From JANQFV01 sp964468185 (GTDB lineage: Bacteria; Planctomycetota; Phycisphaerae; UBA1845; Fen-1342), in assembly GCA_964468185.1 (NCBI GenBank), contig CAYXTR010000013.1, positions 72,230 through 136,229 on the forward strand: a stretch of 64,000 nt of DNA. The letters run 5' to 3'. The position numbers and the translations under genes are program-made. Below, in pieces: positions 54,312 to 62,000 of the stretch. The notes under the pieces were generated by a model. It saw only the letters and a list, made by a program, of their open reading frames with translations, searched no databases and was not told the DNA's origin. Positions within the stretch are counted from its first letter, which is position 1, and each line of letters opens with the position of its first letter.

Positions 54312-54339
54312 TTGCCTCACGCAAATCTAACATTATCCT
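54312..54339 (+). promoter_or_regulatory. candidate promoter of the glycosyltransferase/radical SAM unit
   Basis: TTGCCT (54312-54317), 16-bp spacer, TATCCT (54334-54339), 45 nt before the GTG start. It suggests that the genes from 54385 are a unit separate from the dcw run. Confidence 0.5.
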
Positions 54340-54384
54340 GACGCCCGCGGACTCCACTACTCTGGGCCAGACAAGGAGTAACGC

Positions 54385-55482
54385 GTGCGAATCGCTTATG
54401 GCGTTTTCGGTTACGGCAGGGGGCACGCTACACGCAGCGCTTCCGTCCTTCCCGACCTCATGCAACGCCACGAGGTGCAGGTCTTCGCCGGCGGCGACGC
54501 CTACGACCAACTCTCACCGCAATACCCCGTCGTCCGCATCCCCACGCTCGGCTACGGCTACAACAAACGCGGTCGCACGACCAGCCTGCTCACGCTGAAG
54601 CAGAACTTCTGGCACGTCCTCGAACTCCTGTTCCACGGCCCCGAGTTTCAGCAGGTGCGCGACGCTATGGCCGACTTTCGCCCCGACGTCGTCATCTCCG
54701 ATGCCGAACCCTGGACCCACCGCGTCGCCCGCCACCTCGGCATCCCGCGCATCGGCTTCGACCACTTCGGCGTCATGGTCTACTGCAAGCCCCCCATCCC
54801 CTTTCGCGATCGCGTCCGCAGTCGCCGCGACGTGCTCGTATATCGTTTCCTGATGGGCCGCCCGGAGCGCATCATCGTCTCCAGCTTCTACGACTGCAAA
54901 CCACGCTGGTCCAGCGTCCGCGTCATCGGACCATTACTCCGCGACGAGGTCCTCAATGCGCAGCCCATGCGCGGAGAACACCTTCTGGTCTACTTCAATA
55001 AGGGCCAATACCAATTCACGCCGGAGGTCGAAGCAGCCCTCCACGCAGCAAACCTCCCGATACTGATCTATGGTACCCCACGCCGCGGCATCGATCGCAA
55101 GCTCCACTTCAAGCCCATGAGCAACATGCCTTTCGTCGAGGATATGGCCACCTGCCGCGCGATCATCAGCACCGCCGGCAATCAACTCGTCGGCGAAGCC
55201 GTTCATCTGGGCAAACCTATGCTTGTCATGCCCGAAGCCTGCGTCGAGCAGCGCCTCAACGGCACCTCCCTCAGCCGCATGGGGCTCGGTATGATGCTCG
55301 ACCCCGACGAGCTCTCGGCCGACCGTATTCATTCCTTCCTTGCCAACGAAGCGATGTACCTGGAGAATATCCGCGCCGCGGTACGCAACGGTCGTCGCGA
55401 AGCCGTCGAGACGATCGAGCAGTTCATCCGCGAGCTGACGCGCGAGCCCCAGGAAGAGCGAATCCCCGTCGACGTCGCATGA
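54385..55482 (+). CDS. MurG-superfamily glycosyltransferase (TIGR00661/MJ1255-like), not MurG
   Basis: A GT-B-fold glycosyltransferase of 365 aa. The N-terminus has GYGRGHATRS at residues 9-18, which resembles the MurG glycine-rich loop (GGTGGHxxP) but is the form used by the MJ1255 family of uncharacterised transferases. The C-domain has NMPFVEDMATCRAIISTAGNQLVGEAVHLGKPMLVMP, the donor-binding region shared with MurG-like enzymes. No membrane span. It starts with GTG at 54385, 6 nt after AAGGAG. The radical SAM gene overlaps its stop by 4 nt. In position it lies where murG usually does, but identity with MurG is not supported. Confidence 0.75.
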   Translation: MRIAYGVFGYGRGHATRSASVLPDLMQRHEVQVFAGGDAYDQLSPQYPVVRIPTLGYGYNKRGRTTSLLTLKQNFWHVLELLFHGPEFQQVRDAMADFRPDVVISDAEPWTHRVARHLGIPRIGFDHFGVMVYCKPPIPFRDRVRSRRDVLVYRFLMGRPERIIVSSFYDCKPRWSSVRVIGPLLRDEVLNAQPMRGEHLLVYFNKGQYQFTPEVEAALHAANLPILIYGTPRRGIDRKLHFKPMSNMPFVEDMATCRAIISTAGNQLVGEAVHLGKPMLVMPEACVEQRLNGTSLSRMGLGMMLDPDELSADRIHSFLANEAMYLENIRAAVRNGRREAVETIEQFIRELTREPQEERIPVDVA

Positions 55483-56555
55483 GACCGATCCACTGGCTGA
55501 CATCCGTCGTTCGCAACCGTGCCGGTCGCGTCCCCCGACCGTCGTGGTGTACCTACATCGTCACCTTTCGCTGCAACGCCCGCTGCCAAATGTGCGATTC
55601 TTGGCAGATCCGCGAGCACGACGAAATGACCCCCGCACAGGTCGCCGACGTCTTCCGCAAGATCGGCCGACTCGACATCGTGCGCCTCACCGGCGGCGAA
55701 CCATTCGTCCTCAAGCACATGCCCGAAATCGGCCGCGCGGTGTTCGCGGCTTCCCGCCCGCGCGTCATCCACATCACGACCAACGGCTCGCTGCCGCAGC
55801 GCGCCCGCGAATTCGTCGAGACCTTCCCCGATCCCAAACGACTCCGCTTCATGGTCTCCTTCGACGGCCTCCCCGAAGAGCACGATCGCAACCGCGGTAA
55901 GGCCGTCACCTTCCAAAAGGCCATGGAGACCATCCGCGTGCTGGCCGAGCTGCGCGACACCCACGGTATCGAGGTCAGCGCCAATCACACCGTCATCTCA
56001 AACCAGTCTCTGGAAGACAATCCCGGCCTGCGACAGGAACTCGACCAGTACGGCGTAGAAGTTCATTCGGTCCTCGCCTATAGCGACTCCTCCATGTATC
56101 GCCTCGAGTTCCAGGGCCGCGAAGCCGAGCACGTCATCGTCCCCACCGGCTACCCACTTCACCAGGCGCTCGACCGCGACGCCTCGATCGCATTCGTCGA
56201 GCGCGAACTCGCCGAAGTCGACCAATATCGCTCCCCCCTCCTTCGCTGGGGCAAAGCCTACTACCTGAAAGGCCTGCTTGCCCGCCTGCGTCAACAACCC
56301 AACGCCCGCCCCAAACCACGTTGCGTCGCACTCCGCAGCCACATCCGCGTCCTCCCCAACGGCGACGTCCCCGTCTGCCAGTTCAACACCAAAAGCGTCG
56401 GCAACCTCCGCGGCCAGCCCTTCGACGCAGTTTGGTTCAACGGCACCAGCGCCAAGTCCCGCGATTGGGTCGACCGCTGCCCGGGCTGTTGGGCCGAATG
56501 CGAAGTCATGCCCAACGCAATCTTCTCCGGCGATATCCTGCGCCAGGTACGTTGA
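55479..56555 (+). CDS. radical SAM protein with SPASM-like C-terminus
   Basis: A 358-aa radical SAM enzyme. Cys32, Cys36 and Cys39 in CNARCQMC bind the catalytic cluster; VRLTGGEPFVLKH is the GGE motif and VSFDGLPEEHDRNRG the next. The C-terminal ~75 residues have RCVALRSHIRVLPNGDVPVCQFN, then a Trp and RCPGCWAECE, a SPASM/twitch-type auxiliary cluster region with five cysteines. Substrate unknown; SPASM proteins often modify peptides or aminoglycosides. ATG at 55479 overlaps the glycosyltransferase stop (ATGA), so the two are translationally coupled and probably serve one pathway. Confidence 0.85.
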   Translation: MRPIHWLTSVVRNRAGRVPRPSWCTYIVTFRCNARCQMCDSWQIREHDEMTPAQVADVFRKIGRLDIVRLTGGEPFVLKHMPEIGRAVFAASRPRVIHITTNGSLPQRAREFVETFPDPKRLRFMVSFDGLPEEHDRNRGKAVTFQKAMETIRVLAELRDTHGIEVSANHTVISNQSLEDNPGLRQELDQYGVEVHSVLAYSDSSMYRLEFQGREAEHVIVPTGYPLHQALDRDASIAFVERELAEVDQYRSPLLRWGKAYYLKGLLARLRQQPNARPKPRCVALRSHIRVLPNGDVPVCQFNTKSVGNLRGQPFDAVWFNGTSAKSRDWVDRCPGCWAECEVMPNAIFSGDILRQVR

Positions 56556-56557
56556 GC

Positions 56558-57502
56558 ATGCCCGCAGTGTGCTTCCTCAAGCTCATCGGGCCGGCCTTGC
56601 TGCTCTGGCCGTTCATCTCACCACCTGCCACGCAACCGACGCGATACGCCGAACGCCCTCGCCCAATCACGGCCCTCCAGGACGATCGAATCACCGAAGC
56701 CTCCGGAATCAGCGCCAGCCATCGTCACCCGGGGCTGTTCTACGTACACAACGACTCCGGCGACGAGCCGCGCGTCTTCCTGATCGACCGTGACGGCGTC
56801 ACACGCGGCGTCATCTATCTCCAGGGTGCCCGCGCCATCGACTACGAGGACATCGCCCTCGCACCGTCCGGCGGACCCGGTCGCTATGACGTGTGCGTGG
56901 CCGACATCGGCGACAATCGCGCGCGTCGCCGCGAAGTGCAGCTATACCGCTTCGCCGAGCCCGACTTGCCCACCAGGCCCGATGGACGTGTCCAAGTCAC
57001 ACCACAACGCTTCCGCCTGCGCTACGCGGATGGCCCCGCCGACGTCGAAGCCTTCGCCGTCCACCCACAAACCGGCGACGGTTACTTCTTCACCAAGCGC
57101 ACCGACGGCCACACCCATGTCTACCAACTGCCCGCCCCATGGCGTGAAGACCGAATCACGACGCTGTCCAACGTTGCCCGCATCGAATTGCCCCCGACCC
57201 GTCCCCGGGCGCGCATCATCACCGCCGCTGATATGCGCGCTGATGGCCGGATGTTGATGTTGCGCTGCTATGTCGATGCTTGGCTTTGGACCCTGCCCAC
57301 CTCAGCTACGCCCCTGGCCGGTCATCTTGTCAAACAGCAGCCCACCCGCCTGCGCCTCGCCGCCGAACCGCAGGGTGAAGCCGCCTGCTTCTCCGCCGCC
57401 GGCCACGCCATCCTCACGGTGAGTGAAGGCATGGGTGCCACGGTCTACGAATCACCAGCCCTGGAGCCTCCGCCGCCGAATAGCAAATCACCGCAGCAGT
57501 AG
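56558..57502 (+). CDS. exported propeller-like protein of unknown function
   Basis: A 314-aa protein beginning 2 nt after the radical SAM stop. A signal peptide is likely (FLKLIGPALLLWPFISPPATQ). The mature part resembles a beta-propeller: YVHNDSGDEPRVFLIDRDG, ARAIDYEDIALAPSGGPGRYDVCVADIGDN, AVHPQTGDGYFFTKRTDGHTHVYQ, with blades of about 45 residues. I cannot place it in a named family. Because it is tightly linked to the glycosyltransferase/radical SAM pair, it may act in the same pathway outside the membrane (inference). Confidence 0.7.
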   Translation: MPAVCFLKLIGPALLLWPFISPPATQPTRYAERPRPITALQDDRITEASGISASHRHPGLFYVHNDSGDEPRVFLIDRDGVTRGVIYLQGARAIDYEDIALAPSGGPGRYDVCVADIGDNRARRREVQLYRFAEPDLPTRPDGRVQVTPQRFRLRYADGPADVEAFAVHPQTGDGYFFTKRTDGHTHVYQLPAPWREDRITTLSNVARIELPPTRPRARIITAADMRADGRMLMLRCYVDAWLWTLPTSATPLAGHLVKQQPTRLRLAAEPQGEAACFSAAGHAILTVSEGMGATVYESPALEPPPPNSKSPQQ

Positions 57503-57521
57503 GGGGCGGCGGCAGCCCGGG

Positions 57522-57556
57522 TTGCTTTGCCACGCCCCCAGCCCGTATCCTATAAA
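57522..57556 (+). promoter_or_regulatory. candidate pilT promoter region
   Basis: Two overlapping solutions: TTGCTT (57522-57527) with TATCCT (57546-57551), or TTGCCA (57527-57532) with TATAAA (57551-57556), each with an 18-bp spacer, about 50 nt before the pilT ATG. Confidence 0.45.
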
Positions 57557-57602
57557 CATCTGCCGGCGACCCGGCCGGCCCCGTCATGTCTCGAGGTGTA
57601 CC

Positions 57603-58736
57603 ATGCAAAGCGTCATGCCCGACTCCATTATTCCCCTTCTCGAGAAAATGCGCGAGCTCGAAGCCAGCGACCTCCACCTCAAGACGGGGGTCCCGCCCGC
57701 CTACCGCGTCGCCGGCGACATTCGCCGCACCAACCTCCCGAAGATCGACGTCAATTCGCGCCTCATCGAGAAACTCCTCGAACCCGTGATCCCCCCACAC
57801 CGCAAGCACATTTTCGATGAAAAAGGCGGACTCGACTTCGCCTACAACCTCCCCGACGGTGACCGCTTCCGCATCAACATCATGCGCTCCTGTGACCAGA
57901 TGCATGCCGCCATTCGCCGCGTAAAAGGCGTTATCCCCAGCTTCGAAGAGCTGCGCCTGCCTCCCATCTACCGCAAACTCGCCGAAGAGACGTTCGAAGG
58001 CATCATCATCGTTTGCGGTGTCACGGGCTGCGGCAAGAGCACTACCCAGGCTGCCATGATCGACCGCATCAACGAGACCCAGGCCGTCAACATCATCAGC
58101 ATCGAAGACCCCATCGAATTCACGTTCCACCCAAAGAAGGCCTTCGTCAGCCAGCGCGAGCTCGGTCTCGATGTCGAGAGCTTTGCCGATGCCCTTCGCG
58201 GCGCCGTCCGCCAAGACCCGGACATCATCTTCATCGGCGAAATGCGCGACCGGGACACGCTCCTGGCCGCGCTCCAGGCGGCTGAGACCGGACACCTGGT
58301 GTTCTGCACCCTCCACACGGCCGACACCATGCAGGCCCTCGCCCGCATGCTCGAATTCTTCCCGCCCGACCAGCACGACTTCATCCGCAGCTCGCTCGCC
58401 AACAGCCTCAAGGCCATCTGCGCCCAGCGGCTCGTTCCGGCAATTGATCCGGCGATATCCCGCGTCCCCGCCACTGAAGTCCTTCTCGGTGATACCATCG
58501 TCAAGGAGAAGATCCGCGAAGGTGAAGACACCGATCTACCCGAGATCATCCTGGGTTCAAAAGAGAGCGGCATGCGCAACTTCACCCAATCCCTCGCAGA
58601 AATGATCGAGCAAGGATTGGTCTACACCGACACCGCCATGGAATACGCCCCCAATCGCGAAGCCCTCAAAGGCATGATGCAGGGCATCAAACTCTCCGCC
58701 CAAACCCTCGTCCACCGCGTAAAACGCGGCGGCTGA
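57603..58736 (+). CDS. PilT-type twitching motility ATPase
   Basis: A hexameric retraction-type ATPase of the PilT/VirB11 superfamily, 377 aa. LEKMRELEASDLHLKTGVPP is the usual PilT N-terminus. Walker A GVTGCGKST begins at residue 139 (Cys in place of the usual Ser), Asp box IISIEDPIEFTF, Walker B QDPDIIFIGEMRDRDTLLAAL, and the His box in HLVFCTLHTADTMQALARML. The C-terminal part has ESGMRNFTQSLAEMIEQGL, resembling the AIRNLIRE region of PilT. ATG at 57603. No pilus assembly genes adjoin it; a pseudopilin is at 36.5 kb. Confidence 0.88.
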   Translation: MQSVMPDSIIPLLEKMRELEASDLHLKTGVPPAYRVAGDIRRTNLPKIDVNSRLIEKLLEPVIPPHRKHIFDEKGGLDFAYNLPDGDRFRINIMRSCDQMHAAIRRVKGVIPSFEELRLPPIYRKLAEETFEGIIIVCGVTGCGKSTTQAAMIDRINETQAVNIISIEDPIEFTFHPKKAFVSQRELGLDVESFADALRGAVRQDPDIIFIGEMRDRDTLLAALQAAETGHLVFCTLHTADTMQALARMLEFFPPDQHDFIRSSLANSLKAICAQRLVPAIDPAISRVPATEVLLGDTIVKEKIREGEDTDLPEIILGSKESGMRNFTQSLAEMIEQGLVYTDTAMEYAPNREALKGMMQGIKLSAQTLVHRVKRGG

Positions 58737-58845
58737 TCCCCGCGCAATGCAATCGGCGTAGCAGGATATCGTAGTTATCAGACAGTCCGCCACTCCCGTC
58801 CGATCTTGATTCTGCAAGCTGCAACGCCCACTCACCCACTTTTTC

Positions 58846-58857
58846 GGAACCGGTTCC
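58846..58857. promoter_or_regulatory. 12-bp palindrome GGAACCGGTTCC, possible operator
   Basis: A perfect self-complementary 12-mer, 10 bp upstream of the -35 element of the promoter below. A dimeric regulator could bind here; no factor is proposed. Confidence 0.35.
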
Positions 58858-58867
58858 ACATTTCCGC

Positions 58868-58896
58868 TTGCACACCCACTCAGGCCCAGATACACT
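58868..58896 (+). promoter_or_regulatory. candidate promoter of the giant propeller/Ig gene
   Basis: TTGCAC (58868-58873), 17-bp spacer, TACACT (58891-58896), about 140 nt before the ATG at 59039. Confidence 0.45.
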
Positions 58897-59038
58897 ACAT
58901 ATCGGAATCGCTCCCGTGCTTGTCCGATAAGGACTTATGATTCGGACCACCGGAGTCCCGCCCGTGCAACCGGACGTCGGGCCCGGCGCACGAGACACAG
59001 AAACGTTCCGCCTGTTTCTGAGGGAAAGGGATGTGGCC

Positions 59039-62000
59039 ATGTTGGCTCAACATGTGAGTGGGACAGCCTCACCTATTGCGCGGGGAGACCCCTTGCCGTT
59101 CGCGTGGATCGTTGCCATCTGTCTGGCACTGCTTGCCCCCGCCGCGCTCGCCCAGCCCTGCCAGCCCGAATGGTCCGACCAGTTCCCCGCCAGCACCATC
59201 AACGGCATCGTCCACACCCTCTGCGTCTTCGATGAGGACGGCGACGGCCCGCAACCACCCGCACTCTTCGTTGGTGGCGCCTTCACCACCGCTGGCGGCA
59301 TCACCGTAAACCGCATCGCTCGCTGGGATGGACAGGTCTGGTCCCCGCTCGGCGAAGGCATGAGCAGCACTGTCTTTGCCCTCGAAGTCTACGACTCCGA
59401 CGGCGACGGCCCCGCACCCGCCGCCCTCTACGCCGCCGGCAATTTCACCATCGCCGGCCAGGCCGGTGCCAGCCGCATCGCCAAATGGAACGGCACCCAC
59501 TGGTCACCGGTGGCAGGGGGGCTCAATGGCGTCGCTTATGCCCTCACCGTCCTCGACCCTGACGATGACGGCCCCGAAAACCCCGAACTCTACGTAGGCG
59601 GCATCTTCACCCGCGCCGACGATGTCAACACCAACCGCGTCGCCCGCTGGGACGGCACCGCCTGGTCCGCCGTCGGCCTCGGCATGAACAACTACGTCAA
59701 CACCCTCGCCGTCTTCGACGCCGACGCCGACGGCCCCGAGCCCCCGCGCCTCTACGCCGGCGGCGGTTTCAGCATGGCCGACGAAATCCCGGCCAACCGT
59801 GTCGCCATGTGGAACGGCACCACCTGGGAAGCCCTCATCGCCGGCCCCAACGAAAACGGCGTCAACGGTATCGTCTACGACATGATCCCCCACGACGTCG
59901 ATGGCCCGGGCGGAGATCCACCCGGCCTTTACCTCGCCGGCTACTTCACCATGGCCGGTTTCACCCCAGCCAACCGCGTCGTCCGCTGGAGCGACAACGA
60001 TTGGACACCCCTCGGCGACGGTGCCGATGCCGCCGTCTGGTCCATCGCCAGCATCGACCACGACGGCCCCGACGGCAATCCCGCCAGCCTGTACATCGGC
60101 GGCCCGTTCGTAACCGCCGGCGAAGAGGTCGTCGCCTACATCGCACGTTGGGACGGCGCCGCCTGGCACGCCCTCGACGGCGGCGTAAACGATGGCGTCC
60201 GTGCCATCGCCGCTTACGATGACGGCATCGCCGCCAACGAACCCCTCCCACTCTACGCCGGCGGCGCCTTTACCATCGCCGGTGGCCACCCCTCGGGCCA
60301 CATCGCACGCTGGGGCTGCCCACTCGACGCCGCCCCACCCGTCATCTCCATCCACCCCGAGACGCAAAGCGCCTGCGAAGGCGACACAGTCATCTTCGAA
60401 GTCTTCGCCTGGGGCACGCCGCCGCTCACCTACCAGTGGCGCAAAGACGGTGTCGATATTGAAGGCGAAACCAACGCCCAACTCATCCTCGACCCCATGG
60501 GCCCCGATGACATCGGCAGCTACGACGTCATTGTCAGCAATGACTTTGGCAGTGCCACCAGCGACTCCGCCGATCTCGAGCTGCTCGAGCCGCCCACCAT
60601 TCTCGAGCATCCCCAGCCCGCCACCGTCTGCCTCGGCGGCGATATCTCGTTCTCCGTATCCGCCGTCGGTTCCGAACCGCTCGAATACCAATGGCGCCGC
60701 GATGGCAGCATCATCTTCGGCGCTACCAACCCAACCTACCATATCCCCTTCGTCGAAATCGATGACGGTGGTAACTATGACTGCCGCGTGACTTCGCCCT
60801 GCGGCACCGAGTTCTCCGAAACCGCGCTGCTGCAGGTCGACACCGGTCCCTACATTGTCGAGCAGCCTGCCGATCACGACGTTTGCGTCGGCGCAGCCGT
60901 GACATTCTCCGTAGACGTTACCGGCCTCGGCCCCATTGAGTATCAGTGGCGCCGCAACGGCCAGGACATCCCCGGCGCCAACGCTTCAACCTATGCCATC
61001 GACAACGTCACAGTCGAGCACGCCGGCATGTACGACGTCGTGCTCACCAACCCCTGCGGTGCCAACACCAGCGCCCTCGCCCAACTCGCCGTCTATGCCG
61101 AACCCGTCATCGACGAGCCACCCGCCGACGCGGAAGCCTGCCTCGGCGACCCGGTTACCTTCACGGTCGCCGCCACCGGACTCCCGCCGCTCGCCTATCA
61201 ATGGAACAAGGACGGTGAGCCACTGGAAGGTGCCACCGGTCCCACGCTCACAATCGACACCGCGACGCCGGAAAACCAGGCCGCTTATGACGTACTCGTT
61301 ATCAGCGACTGCGGCAACACCCTCAGCCCCGCTGCCACGCTCACCGTCTTCGCCGATACCGAAATCCTGACGCAGCCCATGTCACACGACGCCTGCCAGG
61401 GCGCGTCAGCAACCTTCTCCGTCACAGCCTCCGGTCCCGAACCGCTAACCTACCAATGGCACAAGGACGGCGAAGCCATCGAAGGTGCGACCAGTAGCAC
61501 GCACACCATCGACCTCGTCACCGTCGAAGACGCCGGTACCTACGACGTCCTCGTCACGAGTCCCTGCGGCGACATCCTCAGCGACCCCGCCACCCTCACC
61601 GTCCTCGACGAAAACGTCATCATCGACCAACCCGACTCACAAGACCTCTGCGTCGGCCAGCCCCTCCAACTCAGCGTCGCCATCGAAGGCCCCGCGCCGC
61701 TTGGATACCAATGGCGACTCGACGGGGAGCCCATCGCGGGCGCCACCGACGCCATCTACGAAGTCCCCAGCGTGACCCTCCTCGATGCCGGCAGTTACGA
61801 CGTCCTGATCGACGGTGTCTGCGGCACACTCACCAGCACACCCGCCACCGTCGGCGTATTCGCTGAACCCGAGATCACCACACAACCCCAGGATATCGCT
61901 GGCTGCGAAGGCAATGCCGTCAGCCTCACTGTTACCGCCACCGGGTTCGAGCCACTGACGTACCAGTGGCGCAAGGACAACACGGACATCCCCGGTGCCA

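Larger units (their letters stand above)
58737..59038. other. regulatory interval upstream of the giant propeller/Ig protein
   Basis: About 300 nt with no gene, if the start at 59039 is right (an in-frame ATG exists at 58937). It holds a 12-bp palindrome at 58846-58857 and a promoter at 58868-58896. Confidence 0.5.

Noticed and set aside
54385..55482. MurG
   Set aside because: The position fits, but the N-terminal glycine loop is GYGRGHATR, not the MurG GGTGGH form, and no MurG-specific lipid I-binding motif could be identified.
56321..56557. 80-codon upstream extension of the propeller-like gene
   Set aside because: It runs through the radical SAM gene in another frame and is Arg/Pro-rich shadow sequence; the ATG at 56558 opens a proper signal peptide.
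59504..60877. 457-codon open frame on the minus strand in the propeller region
   Set aside because: Antisense to the repeats of the giant protein; the apparent repeats in it simply mirror those.
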